DNA from: Acanthosoma haemorrhoidale
Lineage: Eukaryota > Arthropoda > Insecta > Hemiptera > Acanthosomatidae
NCBI GenBank assembly: GCA_930367205.1
Contig: OV884009.1
Location: 122,458,639-122,522,638, forward strand
Length of the DNA stretch: 64,000 nt
Reading direction: 5' to 3'
The notes below the pieces were generated by a model. It saw only the letters and a program-made list of their open reading frames with translations, was not told the DNA's origin and did no database searches. This document shows, piece by piece, positions 9,340 to 19,430 of the stretch; position 1 is the first letter of the stretch, and the number at the start of each line of letters is the position of its first letter. Both the position numbers and the translations under genes were made by a program.

Positions 9340-10690
9340 GATTGGGGGAGAGTCTGTGGAGCGAGTTTAGGGATATTTTTTTCGCTGAAGAGGACACGCA
9401 ACGGGGAAAACGCTACATGAGATACCGTTAAAAGTAGAGCGAGTGACGTATGTGAAGGAGAGGCGGTATCCACAAGCGCTCCAAAAACATATTACAAAGG
9501 AGATCCAGGATCTCAAACACAAGGTATCATCAGGGATAGCACGTCTCCGTATAATAGCCTTTTGTGGGCAGTGAGAAAGAAAAGTCGACCGAGAGAGAAA
9601 AAATACCGAATCGTGGTGGATTTTCGGAAACTGGATGACAATACCCTGGACGAAAAATATCCGATCCCGAGGTTTGAAGACATCCTAGACAGACTCAACG
9701 GTGCGAAAATTTTTAGCACATTAGACCTAAAAGCAGGGTACCATCAGATCAAGCTAGCGGCGCATGACCAACATAAAACGGCGTTCTCGTTTGAAAGAGG
9801 GCATTTTGAGTTCACGAGAATGCCATTTGGTCTCAAAAATGCTCCAATAACCTTCAGCGTCTCACGGACGAACTTCTGAGAGGAATGGACGAAAATATGT
9901 GCCAAATTTACATGGATGACCTGCTGATCTTCAGCCGAACGGAATCGGAACATATTCAACACCTCCGGAACGTATTTAGGAGATTAAGAGATTTTGGGTT
10001 GAAACTGTCAATAGACAAATCGTCACTGGGGCAGGAGCAGATTAGTTTTTTAGGGCACACAATCTCGCAGGAAGGGGTTAAACCAGACTCGACGAAAGTA
10101 GAAGTGATCCAGAAGATGGAGGTGCCAAAAGACGAAAATGGATTCGGAGATTACTCGGCACGCTCCATTACTACCGCCGTTTCGTGCCGGACATGGCAGA
10201 ATATATGGTACCCATTAATAACTTACTACGGAAAGGAGCACGGATAATGATTACACCGCTGATGAATATCCGCAAATGCTTGGCACGCTTGCAGGAGGCA
10301 CCGATTTTGGCTTTCCCTAACTTCGAGAAGGATTTCACGATCACCACCGACGCAAGCGACTATGCCTTGGGGACAGTATTGTCATAGGAAGGCGGGGACG
10401 GGTAAAGACCGGTGGCTCACGCGAGCAGACGCCTGACGGACATGGAGGCGCGGTACAGCGCTCTGGAACGAGAACTCCTCGGGATAGTATGGGTCATTAG
10501 GCACTTCCGTCCGTATGTATTTGGCAGAAGTTTTCGAATACAGACGGACCACCAACCTCTTCAATGGGTCGGAAAACTCAAAGAATCCTCCTCAAGGGTA
10601 ACGAGGTGGAAGGAATTCTTAGCGCAATAAAATCTGGATATCGTATATAAGCCAGGTTGAGACAACGTTGTGGCAGATTGGGTGTCGTGC
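9340..10690 (+). pseudogene. pol: Reverse transcriptase-RNase H of copy 2
   Basis: Blocks in order: VKERRYPQALQKHITKEIQD (about 9450-9510), KYRIVVDFRKLDDNT and FSTLDLKAGYHQIKL (9562-9879), CQIYMDDLLIFSRTE with FLGHTISQEGV (9885-10140), LVPINNLLRKGARIMITP, ITTDASDYALGTVLS (10184-10387), and FRIQTDHQPLQWVGKLKE (10412-10630). YMDD and the RNase H Asp are intact. Frame changes at about 9878, 10130-10180 and 10387 break it. Confidence 0.88.
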
Positions 10691-10748
10691 GCTATTAAGG
10701 CGAATGCCATAGAGGAAGGGGAAACATCGAGCGGTATGAGGCAATTTA

Positions 10749-11176
10749 TTGAGGAATGGATGCCTGGAGAAGCGGGCAGGAGCATACAACCACTCGATAC
10801 ACGCCACAACGTGGCTAGCACCCTTTGAAAGTTTTTACGAGCGAGACCGAGGAATTGCCCAGAGACGGTGGCGGATTGGGGAATGGTGGCACAGCTCCAT
10901 AACACCCACATACATTTCAGGAAGATGTAGAACAAGGTACGTGATAAGATTATACGCGAGAAATCCAAGCGCGTGGTGCGGGCAAATTTGAAGGAACGGG
11001 ATCGCATAGGGGCAATATCGATTGGGACCGTTATGTACAGAAAAGTCGTGTCAAATCGTAGTAAGGAACTGGTTCGGTATGAGTGGCCCTTTAAGGTCAT
11101 CATAATTCGGGAACATAATCTCGTGACCATCGAGAGCATGACCTCCCCAAAGAAGAGGCGAACCGTTCATATTTAA
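10749..11176 (+). pseudogene. pol: Integrase remnant of copy 2, catalytic core deleted
   Basis: The pol linker after RNase H (MRQFIEEWMPGEAGR) runs straight into AYNHSIHATTWLAPFE, a piece that in copy 1 and the 34-kb copy lies after the catalytic core. The zinc-binding domain and core are therefore deleted at about 10785. The C-terminal domain survives (NRSKELVRYEWPFKVIIIRE, then KKRRTVHI) and ends at 11176. Confidence 0.8.
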
Positions 11177-11564
11177 CAGTTGAAACTCCCACCACAGGGG
11201 GGGGGAGGGTGTTGAATGTGCGTAAGGTGGTGTGCCTTCGATCCGATACGAAGCAACTGATTCGGAATCATATGCTTCACATGTGAAGCTAAGAGAGTTT
11301 TTGTTTTCATACCTTATATTGTGGATAAGTTCCATTTTTTTTTCTTCACCTGGCAGCCGCTGGGTCACGGGCAAATGTATTATATTTTATGATTATTATT
11401 ATTCTTGTTTTATTTCTGTATTATCTCTTTTCTTTGTGTTCTGTTGTTTTGTGTGGACTATGAATATATTAGACCGTAAGCGTGATGTAAGAGATTACAG
11501 GCTGTGTGCTGCGTGCGCCAGACCTTGGAGTTTACGAAGAGATATGCGTAAACTGGCAGGGGGG
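11177..11564 (+). other. 3' untranslated region, stem-loop and polypurine tract of copy 2
   Basis: This non-coding stretch between integrase and the 3' LTR is T-rich in the middle. Next to the LTR, AGTTTACG (11529-11536) and CGTAAACT (11547-11554) form a perfect 8-bp stem around a 10-base loop. GGCAGGGGGG (11555-11564), the plus-strand primer, follows at once. The same arrangement recurs at 15292-15326 and 33713-33747. Confidence 0.7.
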
Positions 11565-11626
11565 AGTTAAGGTTCGGACATCGTAGGCAGCCAGCCTAAT
11601 CCTGAAATCATCGGGACATATATATA
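11565..11626 (+). repeat. 3' LTR of copy 2, truncated
   Basis: It begins AGTTAAGGTTCGG directly after the polypurine tract and stops at a TA run about 60 bases later, where the next LTR begins. A full LTR of this family is about 157-190 bp. Confidence 0.65.
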
Positions 11627-11632
11627 TATATA

Positions 11633-12049
11633 TGTAATGAAGGTATTCTCTCTTTAATTTGAACTTGCTACGCTGCTTTCACTGGCCCTCACCAGATGGA
11701 GCAGCGCTATCAGATAGAAAAGGTTATGTTAGGTAACAAAACATGTAAATAGTGTGAATAGAGAAGTGATAGTTATAAACTGTAATAGTCGTTTCTTTGT
11801 TTACAGGTAAGATTGTGTTAATCAATATTAATAATTGTTATAATATAATATATACACAGGTGGTCTGAAAAGTTTCCGACCTCAACATGAAGATAATAAT
11901 AAAATAAATAAATGCTAGTGGAATAAATGCTAAAATAAAAGCTTTGTTAGGTCGGAAACTTTTCAGACCGCCTTCTAGTGAATTGCTAACTTTGTTTACA
12001 GAGAAACTGATTTCAGTTTATTCACCCCACCTTCAATAATTGTCTTGCA
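11633..12049 (+). repeat. 5' LTR of the separate-lineage element, interrupted by a MITE
   Basis: It runs TGTAATGAAGG to TGTCTTGCA and matches the reverse complement of 59273-59569 throughout, except for an extra block at 11855-11975. Without that block it is about 296 bp. No TGG primer site is seen just after it (the next bases are AAACGACAATAGG), so the priming tRNA cannot be named. Confidence 0.85.
11855..11975. mobile_element. mariner-type MITE with TA target duplication
   Basis: A 121-bp insert with terminal inverted repeats GGTCTGAAAAGTTTCCGACC at both ends (about 22 matching bases). It is flanked by TA at 11853-11854 and 11976-11977, as expected for Tc1/mariner transposition. It has no coding capacity. 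The related LTR at 59273-59569 lacks it and supplies the near-empty site. Confidence 0.85.
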
Positions 12050-12069
12050 AAACGACAATAGGAGTTATA

Positions 12070-12790
12070 ATGGCGAAAAGACTGCAATTCACCTTTAACT
12101 TTGTGGAATCACCGAAGGATAAGAAGACAAATGTTCTCTCAATACCCTCAATTAAAACAGAAGAATATGCTTTGCCTCAAGAGAAAAGCTTTACGAGTGA
12201 TCATGAAGAACCGTCCAAGACAGTTATTTATAAAAGATTGAGAAACAGTTTTGAGAGTGTGGATTACATTAACTGAGAAAATGAAAACAATATATTTTGA
12301 TAAAGAAGGTAATGTAATGTTTGATAATTTATATTTCGAGCAAGTAGTCAATAAAGATAAGATAGTTGAATCCACACAAAATAAAGAAAATGAGCTAAAT
12401 TTAAAACATATAGCAGAGAAGTTCATGGTTGAGAAGTTTACATGTAAACACTCAAATGCTAAACAGTGGCTAGAGATGTTTGAGAAAGAATGTAGAAGAT
12501 GTGGAATCAATGAAGACAGTAATAAGATTGAGATATTAAGGTTGTTTATGGAAACATCATGCTTAGACTGGCACTCGGCAACCCTAACAATATTAATAAT
12601 AGACTCTGTGTGGTCTGAATGGAAAGAAAAATTTTTGGAAACTTTTGCAGACCAAGGATGGAGTACAGGAATGCATGCTATATCATATCGGTATAGAGAA
12701 GGTCTACTGATGGAATACGCCATGAAAAAGAGAAATTATTGTTAGATATGGATGACAATATTAGTGTTCGGGCCCTTAGGCAGTAAATAA
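12070..12790 (+). pseudogene. gag: Gag-like protein of the separate-lineage element
   Basis: The ATG at 12070 (MAKRLQFTFNFVESPKDKK) lies 20 bases after the LTR. The frame ends at 12276 and resumes with CKHSNAKQWLEMFEKECRRC and WSEWKEKFLETFADQGWST, then changes frame once more at about 12720 before LLLDMDDNISVRALRQ. The middle resembles the capsid part of Ty3/Gypsy gags. No zinc knuckle is visible. The product would be structural; two frame changes break it. Confidence 0.6.
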
Positions 12791-13198
12791 GTTTTTATTA
12801 AACTTAATTTTTTTGTTTGAGAGGATTTTTTTTATGATCGTAATTATTTTTAAATTATAGTTATTTTCTTTCTTTTTCTGTTTGTTTCGGCTGGAGACAA
12901 TTAGTATGTAAATATTGTATACATCAACAGACAGAGGAAATAGTTCGAAGGATTATACAGCTCGAGGAAGTAAATAAACACGTCTTTGCGTATTAGAGGA
13001 CAAGGCTTTAGGCCTGAGCCTGTTTTTAGTCAGTGATGAAGATAAGTCCATACCGGACTGTTCCCCTGCGAACACGAAGTCGCTGTTTCTACAACTGAAC
13101 TTCTCGGCCTATCTGCCTTTATCTCTCCATGCACATCGCCGCCCTGCGGTTGACTATCCGAAGATCACCGTCCTGCGGCTGCTATCCTACCCTACGGT
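12791..13198. other. Unassigned stretch between gag and RT
   Basis: An active relative would have protease and the RT N-terminus here, and neither is visible. The first 230 bases are AT-rich. The last 170 bases are GC-richer and contain CCTGCGGTT, CCTGCGGCTG and CCCTACGGTT at similar spacing before joining RT sequence. This suggests a replacement or deletion with filler. Confidence 0.5.
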
Positions 13199-14968
13199 TT
13201 GAAGACATCACCAGCTATTTTCCAAAAAATTTTATTCAGCATCTTAAGAAAGCACAATTTAAAAGACTTTTCAGAAAATTACATAGATGACATCTTAATT
13301 TTTTCGAAATCATTCACAGAACATATAGAACATATCGAAAAAGTAATAAAAGCAATAGTAAATGAAGGTTTCAAATTAAAATTTAAAAAATGTACATTCG
13401 CATCAGAATCAGCAAAATACCTTGGACACATAATACAACACAATACAGTAAGACCAATAAAGGACAACTAAATTTCAATAACAAACTTTCCAACTCCAAA
13501 AACCCAAAAGAACATCAGACAATTTTTAGGAACCATTAATTTTTATCACGAGTATATACCAAAAAGCTCGATATTGCTAGATCCACTGCATAAATTATTA
13601 AGGAAAAATAACAAATTATAATGGACGGAAGAGTGTGAAAAATCCTTTGCAGAAGTAAAGAAATTGCTATGTTCCCAACCAGTGTTAGAAATATTTGATA
13701 ATGATTTACCAATAAGGATTTATACAGATGCATCTCTAGAAGGTTTTGGTGCAGTTTTGAAACAAGTACAAAACAATGGAAAAGAAAAGCCAGTAGCATA
13801 ATTTAAAAAAAATTAAGCGAGCCACAAAAAAGAAAAAAAGAAATTTATTTAGAATGTTTGGCAATCAAAGAGGCGTTAAAAGTATTGGTAAAACTGGTTA
13901 ATTGGAAGAAAATTCACTGTATTTTCAGATTACAAACCATTAGAAAATTTAAACATAAGAGCAAGAACGGATGAAGAACTTGGTGAATTAACTTACTATT
14001 TGCCACCATACAATTTTGAAATTAAATAAATTCCGGGAAAGGATAATACCGAAGCAGATAGTTTGGGCAGAAACCCGGTATTAGAACCGATTGAAAATAA
14101 AGAAGAAATCCTAAAAATAGTTATTTTGATAAAAATACAAGAAATCAAAAAAGATCAAGAGGAAAATAGAATATTACAAAACACCAAAACAAAATTAATA
14201 GAAAAAGATGGAGTGTTCTATAAAAAAGTAAGAAATAAATAAAAGATAATTTTATCTGAAAATTTAAGTTTAGAATTCATTACAGAAATACATTCTGAAT
14301 AGTGCCATATAGGAATTAAACAAATGATGAATAGGGTATGCCCTTATTATACAGCAAAAAATATAACTGCAAATATAAAAAAAGTATGTAAAAACTGTGA
14401 AATATGTATTAAAAACAAATCCAGAGGGCAAAAAAAATATGGGCTAATATCACAACTAGGGCCAGCAACAAAACCATTCGAAATAATGTCAATCGACACT
14501 GTTTGAGGTTTTGGAGGACAACGATCAACAAAAAGATACCTTCACCTGCCTATTTACCACTTCACAAGATATGAATTCATTTCAACATCAAAAACTCCAC
14601 ATGAGTGCCACTGACTTCGTCAAGTTAGTAAATAATGTACTGGAAACAGACAAAATAGGAATAATACTTACAGACCAATACCCAGGAATCAACTCAAGAG
14701 AATTCAAAGATTCACTAAGGAAAAGTAGGTTCGATTGATATTTACAGCAGTTAATGCACCCTTTTCCAATGGTTTAAATGAGAGACTAAATCAAACTCTA
14801 GTCAATAAAATCAGATGTAAAATGAACGAAAATGGGAAGAATAGAGCCTGGACAACAGTTGCTAAAGAATGTGTGGATAAATATAATGAAACAGAACATA
14901 CAGTAACTGGTTATCCACCCAAGTATTTATTAGATGGCACAGATACAAGCATTTTACCTGAACAATAA
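13199..14968 (+). pseudogene. pol: RT, RNase H and integrase of the separate-lineage element
   Basis: RT palm: SPAIFQKILFSILRKHNL and NYIDDILIFSKSF (YIDD intact), then YLGHIIQHNTVRP and FLGTINFYHEYIP. RNase H: IRIYTDASLEGFGAVLKQ. Integrase: zinc finger part CPYYTAKN...CKNCEICIKNKSRG, core start FEIMSIDTV, ILTDQYPGIN, and NAPFSNGLNERLNQTLVNKI, whose Glu is the last catalytic residue. Stops interrupt it at about 13471, 13620, 13800, 14240, 14300, 14506 and 14738. It lacks everything before the palm and has no 3' LTR. Confidence 0.85.
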
Positions 14969-15028
14969 AGAAAACTGGATGAATGACTGTAAATTAGCCT
15001 TAGAAAGAACAAAAAAGTCTCATGAATA

Positions 15029-15214
15029 AGTTACGGCTAGCGGTACGGCAATGTTAAGCCTAATGCCACGTAGCCTAGGGTAAACAAACCCGTAACGTGT
15101 GTATAGAGGATCAGGAGAAAAATAAAGCCAGTTATAAAACAAACCATCACATTATATCATCTACCTCCTTATTCATTCCTTTTTCTCGATCGTCTACTGC
15201 TGGGAGACGATTAC
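15029..15214 (+). repeat. LTR of the Phe-primed family, plus orientation
   Basis: It begins AGTTACGGCTAGCGG, contains AAATAAAGCCAG (polyadenylation signal) and ends GGGAGACGATTAC directly before a tRNA-Phe primer site. The internal region that should follow is absent; the first ~60 bases of the same LTR appear inverted instead. Confidence 0.88.
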
Positions 15215-15232
15215 TGGAGCCGAAACCCGGGT
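15215..15232 (+). other. tRNA-Phe primer-binding site, with palindromic junction
   Basis: TGGAGCCGAAACCCGGGT matches the tRNA-Phe complement except at the discriminator position and the last base. Its 3' part is within the perfect palindrome AAACCCGGGTTT, which is also the join to the inverted LTR piece. Confidence 0.8.
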
Positions 15233-15291
15233 TTGTTTACCCTAGGCTACGTGGTATTAGGCTTAACATTGCCGTACCGCTAGCCGTAACT
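15233..15291 (-). repeat. Inverted LTR start (about 60 bp) with polypurine tract
   Basis: This is the reverse complement of the first ~60 bases of the LTR at 15029 with few changes. On the minus strand it is preceded by GGTAGGGGGG (15292-15301) and the conserved stem (15302-15310 with 15318-15326). It is therefore the 3' end of a minus-strand element, cut 60 bases into its LTR. Confidence 0.85.
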
Positions 15292-15565
15292 CCCCCCTAC
15301 CAGTTTACGGACATTCCCCGTAAACTCATTACATGCGACATCAGCTATGTATCTATAGCAAAACAAAACAAAAAGCATACTCTGCTAATGATAAAAATAT
15401 GAAAAAAAAAATGTCTTCCAGGTCCATCTAAAATCACAGCACAGACCCATATAACACAAAAAAAACATAATAAAACAATAAAAAAAATATATAGGCCTCT
15501 CGGGACTGGTACGCTGAGGTTCCGTATCTCAAGTTAGTCTCCGTCACCTGCGACACACACCAGAG
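15292..15565 (-). other. 3' untranslated region of a minus-strand Phe-primed fragment
   Basis: It holds the polypurine tract, the conserved stem-loop and about 220 bases of non-coding sequence ending at the integrase stop. A-rich runs occupy 15400-15490. No open frame. Confidence 0.6.
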
Positions 15566-15797
15566 TTATGTGTCGACGACGGGGCTCCCAGGCTCCACCG
15601 CGGGAAACTTGAGCTGTTCCACATGTACCGTCCGCCGTTTGATCGGGGGTGTAATGCTTTCGACCGTGACCACGTTATGTTCGCGGAGAGCGATCACTCG
15701 GAAAGGACCCTCGTACCGCACTAGTTCCTTACCCCTGTTTGACCCTTTTCTCCGGCACACGAGCACGCCAAGTTTAAGTTTGCCCAGAATATCGCGG
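15566..15797 (-). pseudogene. pol: Integrase C-terminal domain fragment
   Basis: RGKELVRYEGPFRVIALREH followed by PIKRRTVHVEQLKFPA matches the integrase end at 33907-34140 closely. The frame is open back to about 15795 (LRDILGKLKLGV), then stops being integrase where a T-rich tract begins. That tract belongs to the leader of a gag in the opposite orientation, so the two halves were joined by an inversion. Confidence 0.82.
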
Positions 15798-16860
15798 AGT
15801 TGTTTTTTTTTTCTTTTTCTTTTTTTTTTCTTTTTCGTGTTTTTCTTTTTTTTTCTCTTTTTTTTTTTCTTTTGCTTTGTTCTCTTATTTATCTGTTATC
15901 TTATTTTACGGGAAAGCCGAAGGGAGTACTTAGACCAGGGGTGCTCAACGCAGCAGGGGATATTCCACAGCTCCCCCAAACAACTATGGCAGCCGCTCAA
16001 GCCAATACTATGGCCTGGATGAAAATTCAGGCAATTACGACCCAAGATGTGAGAAAATCGATCTCCGATCTGGAGAGATTTGCAGGAGAGACCGGGGAAC
16101 TGAACCACTTCCTGAAGGGAGGTGACAGTCTGATGACGCGAATAGAAGGAAAACGAGCGGAAGACCGACGGAAATACAATAGTATCACCGAGAAGATGAG
16201 GGAATCCGTGAGCGCGGCCGAGGTTGAAGCAAGGATGGCGTTCTGGTCGACGATTTTAAAAGTGCAGTTGGCAAACAAAACAGGAAGATAAGAGGGAATT
16301 CCTAGAGAGCGCACGTTCCTAGAATGTGCCCAGGAGATGGTGGACACTAGTGCCAGAGAAGAGGAAGTTACAGGCTATGAAGAAGAGGGCTGGAAGAGGG
16401 TATCTTACAGAAGGCTCAAAACCACACCGCTCGCCTGGAGGAGAAAGGAGACGGGGTACGGCGGAAGAGAGGCAACGGTGGTGGGAGGCAGGAACCGAGC
16501 AATTGCAGGCCGTTCCAGGAGACGCAAGGAAAGAAAATGCTACGAGTGCGGAAAAATAGGACACTTGGCAGCACAGTGCCCATGCACCTGGTGTTTCCAG
16601 TGTGGACGTCGACGAAATGGAAATCGACCAGAGCCAATGGAGGTAAACGCTCAGAGGGTGCGGATGAGGGAGAGGCCGCAGTCAGAGGCGTCAGAAACCT
16701 CTGAAATATCCGATACCGACAATGAGAGGGAGGAACCAGGAAGCGGAGTGGGCTAGGGGAGCAGCAGTGTTAAAAGAAGCGGTCGACGACAGGCGGCTGA
16801 AAAGAGGAACGAACGAGAGGTCTGAGAAGAGTGGCAGAGGCGAGGCGACCGCGCACTAAT
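15798..16860 (+). pseudogene. gag: Gag fragment, close relative of copy 1 gag
   Basis: A pyrimidine-rich leader (15798-15895) precedes sequence nearly identical to copy 1 gag on the other strand. The start codon is lost (GGAAAGCCG where copy 1 has GGTATGCCG). A stop replaces a residue after LKVQLANKTGR at 16289. The first knuckle CYECGKIGHLAAQC is intact. The second is deleted after CFQCG, losing about 13 residues. The tail then matches copy 1. It lacks an LTR and primer site of its own. Confidence 0.88.
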
Positions 16861-17004
16861 AAATAGGTAAGCGGTACATACAGCGGTCTGCCAATTATTC
16901 GAGTAGCGTGCGGAGTGCAGTGCCTGGTGGATACTGGGAGTACCAACACGATAATGTGTCGGGAGACCCTGGAGAGGATGTGTGTGGGAGTGAGGATACC
17001 CAGA
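16861..17004 (+). pseudogene. pol: Protease start, DTG intact, truncated
   Basis: LPIIRVACGVQCLVDTGSTN shows the aspartic protease active site that copy 1 has lost. The fragment ends at about 17004, about 25 residues after DTG, where a LINE fragment in the opposite orientation begins. Confidence 0.75.
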
Positions 17005-17288
17005 TAGTGCATTGAGAAAGCTGGTGAGCTCTCTTGCCCTCCTATACTATACGATTTTGGCAAGGATTTTTTCATCTGTTGGTGGGAGAAGATTACGCAG
17101 TCGGTCTTCCTGGCGTTTACACTGATGTTTAACATGCCCAGTATGTGACGGATAACGTTACAAACTGACTCGGCCTGTGTAAGAGCTCTTTGTGCACTCA
17201 TGCTGCTACTGTAAACCGCAATGTCGTCGGCGTAAGCGATTACAGTGAGGAATCCATATAACCAAAAACCTCTCATGTTTGCCCTCAT
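17005..17288 (-). pseudogene. Jockey-like LINE reverse transcriptase fragment
   Basis: LTVIAYADDIAVYSSS carries the YADD catalytic box (motif C) of non-LTR reverse transcriptases. LNISVNARKTDCVIFS and YLGI follow, the usual motif D/E region. LINE-A at 53899-54715 has LNISVNAGKTDCVIFSFQ in the same place, so they are probably one family. Both ends are truncated. Confidence 0.82.
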
Positions 17289-19430
17289 TTACTTAACGAA
17301 ATAAATATCCATTTTAGTACATTCTTATTTGCTTAGGCTCAGATTTATTGTATAATCATTAGTTGTGAACATTAACAAAATTGATAATATACCTGAGGTG
17401 TAAGCACATGTGTTATCAAGCAAGTACTAATAGATCCCTGAGTGGATATGCCAGTCACCTAATAAAAAAACAACATACGAGTTATTATAAATAAAAACTT
17501 TTTGAACAAGCCAGATCACTTGTGGAGAGCTAGTCATTGTTCATCACTGAATCAAGTCCACTCGATTACCAGTTACAGGGCCGATTAATCCCAACGCTAC
17601 TGTTTTGTCACCACATCAACAATTGTCCTCCGTGTAAACTTCTGACCCCCATTAAACTACTATTAACATAGCTTTTTTTTTTTGCATGGTAGATTCCATT
17701 GAAGTTCCAATGCTACTACAACTATAAGCAATCACATGACACTATGAAGAATCATTGAAAGGCTGTATAGTAATAATAAAATATATATTTTCCTGTTATA
17801 TTTAGTCGAGTATAAGACTAAGGAGTCACATTAATATTTTGCTTGGAGTTTTACTTGATGCTCCAAATATTCTAAATGTAAAAAGGACCCTATAGATATC
17901 CGTGGTGCCAATAGCTAATCAATTACTTGTAACTAAATATTGAATTTTACTTATTGTTCATCACTTCTCTTGTTGTTGTCGTAAAATAAATATAGATGCG
18001 AAAGAAGAAATAAGAATAAGAGCACTAAGCGTACAGTACTAGCTGTCATGGAAGAAGGCAGAATGATAGACAAACTGGGTTTGGCAGTCTTGTGACAACG
18101 ACGGTGATGAGATTGGCGATGTTTCCTTTGCGATCCGCCTCATGTTTCCGCCACGGGATGGATGCATTTCCCCTCAACTCCTTCCCTTTCCTTTCTTAAT
18201 AATTGAGATGGCAGTGACTGAAAAAATAACAAGCGTTCGCTTATGTGTTTATATTCCTTAACTGGAGGAGATGTCAAATTAAAGGTGCGATTTGATTGCA
18301 ATCTTCATTTCCGAGCTTAACAGGAGAGGCTTGTTCTTCTTTTGGACAGGTACATGTCTGTTTTGATGGACTGTTGTTACTTTAGTCAATTAAAATCATT
18401 CTTCACTTTTCTTGATAAGGTCGCTTCTATTTTGAGTATCATTGGCGCGTCAAATGGAACTGCCTTGCAAAATAACATCTAATTACTGCTTAAGTAGCTA
18501 CAAAAATGTAAGTTTTATTTCTAACTATACATAAATTACTAATAATTAATCCGGAGGTCATGGTTATAAATTAATTGATTTACTCGAAATAAAGGAGAAA
18601 TATAATGTTTACCAATTAATTAATAGATTAAGAACAATTAATCATGTTTTATGGATGTCATCTTACCAACGTTAAACGGGACCCTCATGACTTTAGGTTG
18701 AACTCATAGCTCAAAAAATTAGAAAACCAGTAACTTTAAAAATGAACCTTTGTTCGATGCTGGGAATAATTAGTGTTATCATCAGGTAAACACTTCCTAA
18801 AATGTTAGGCCGGTTAATGTCTGCTAATAAATTGAGGCGTGCGATACTCATTTTTGATTATTAAATAAAAGAAGGTTGGAATGAAATAATAATAAATAAA
18901 TAATATCATACAATAATGAATCTGACGCAAATGAATGCAGGCCGAATGACTTACAAAGTGAACCTTTTTTTATCTAGAGCCACGGCCTTATAAAAAATGT
19001 TTTTTCCATTCAGGTTAATTCAGGCAAACATTAGGGAGAGGCCCCGCAAAGTAATGTTGCCCTACTCAGTGGCAACAGGGCCGTTAAAAGGTATGTTCAC
19101 AAACGAATTTGACAATAGCAATCTTCCAATTAAAGGTGTTCCCCATTTTAAGATAACTGGTGCTTGCCAACCATTTAAATGAATAAAATATAAACAGCAG
19201 TTTTTGAGAGGTAGTGGGTACATAAATAAGCATAAAGTTAGCTTAGGCTCAAGTAGTCAGTCAGGTTTTCTCTTCTGGGATCTTTAGCTACTCAGTCTCA
19301 TAGTTAGTTTAGACTTCAGAATCGGTGCGCAATATTTGAATTATAGTTTAGCTCAGTGAAAACTCATGACAGGATAGGCCATTAATTTTCCTGTCCCTCC
19401 AGCGGTTCCCTAAACAACTGAAGAAGATGA
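17289..19430. other. AT-rich sequence without recognised genes
   Basis: I see no gene, LTR or transposon ends. A GC-richer patch lies at about 18100-18185. A 61-codon frame at 18997-19182 has no recognisable domain and is probably chance. Copies of the LINE-B 3' end begin at about 19430 on the minus strand. Confidence 0.5.

Larger units (their letters stand above)
7677..11626 (+). mobile_element. Phe-primed Ty3/Gypsy element copy 2, 5' LTR lost
   Basis: A plus-strand internal region starting at a tRNA-Phe primer site, with decayed gag, protease, RT-RNase H and a shortened integrase, then a 3' untranslated region, polypurine tract and the first ~60 bases of a 3' LTR. Only about 15 bases (GACGACCATTAAC, 7663-7675) of its own 5' LTR end remain, because copy 1 sits directly upstream in the opposite direction. 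The 3' LTR is cut at a TA run where the next element begins. Confidence 0.85.
11633..15028 (+). mobile_element. Degenerate Ty3/Gypsy element, separate lineage, 3' end lost
   Basis: A plus-strand element with a TG...CA LTR, a gag-like frame, a foreign or unreadable stretch where the RT N-terminus should be, then RT, RNase H and integrase full of stops. Its LTR occurs alone and inverted at 59273-59569, which fixes the LTR limits independently. It ends where a Phe-primed LTR is joined at 15029. Coding sequence is strongly A-rich, unlike the GC-richer Phe-primed copies. Confidence 0.82.
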
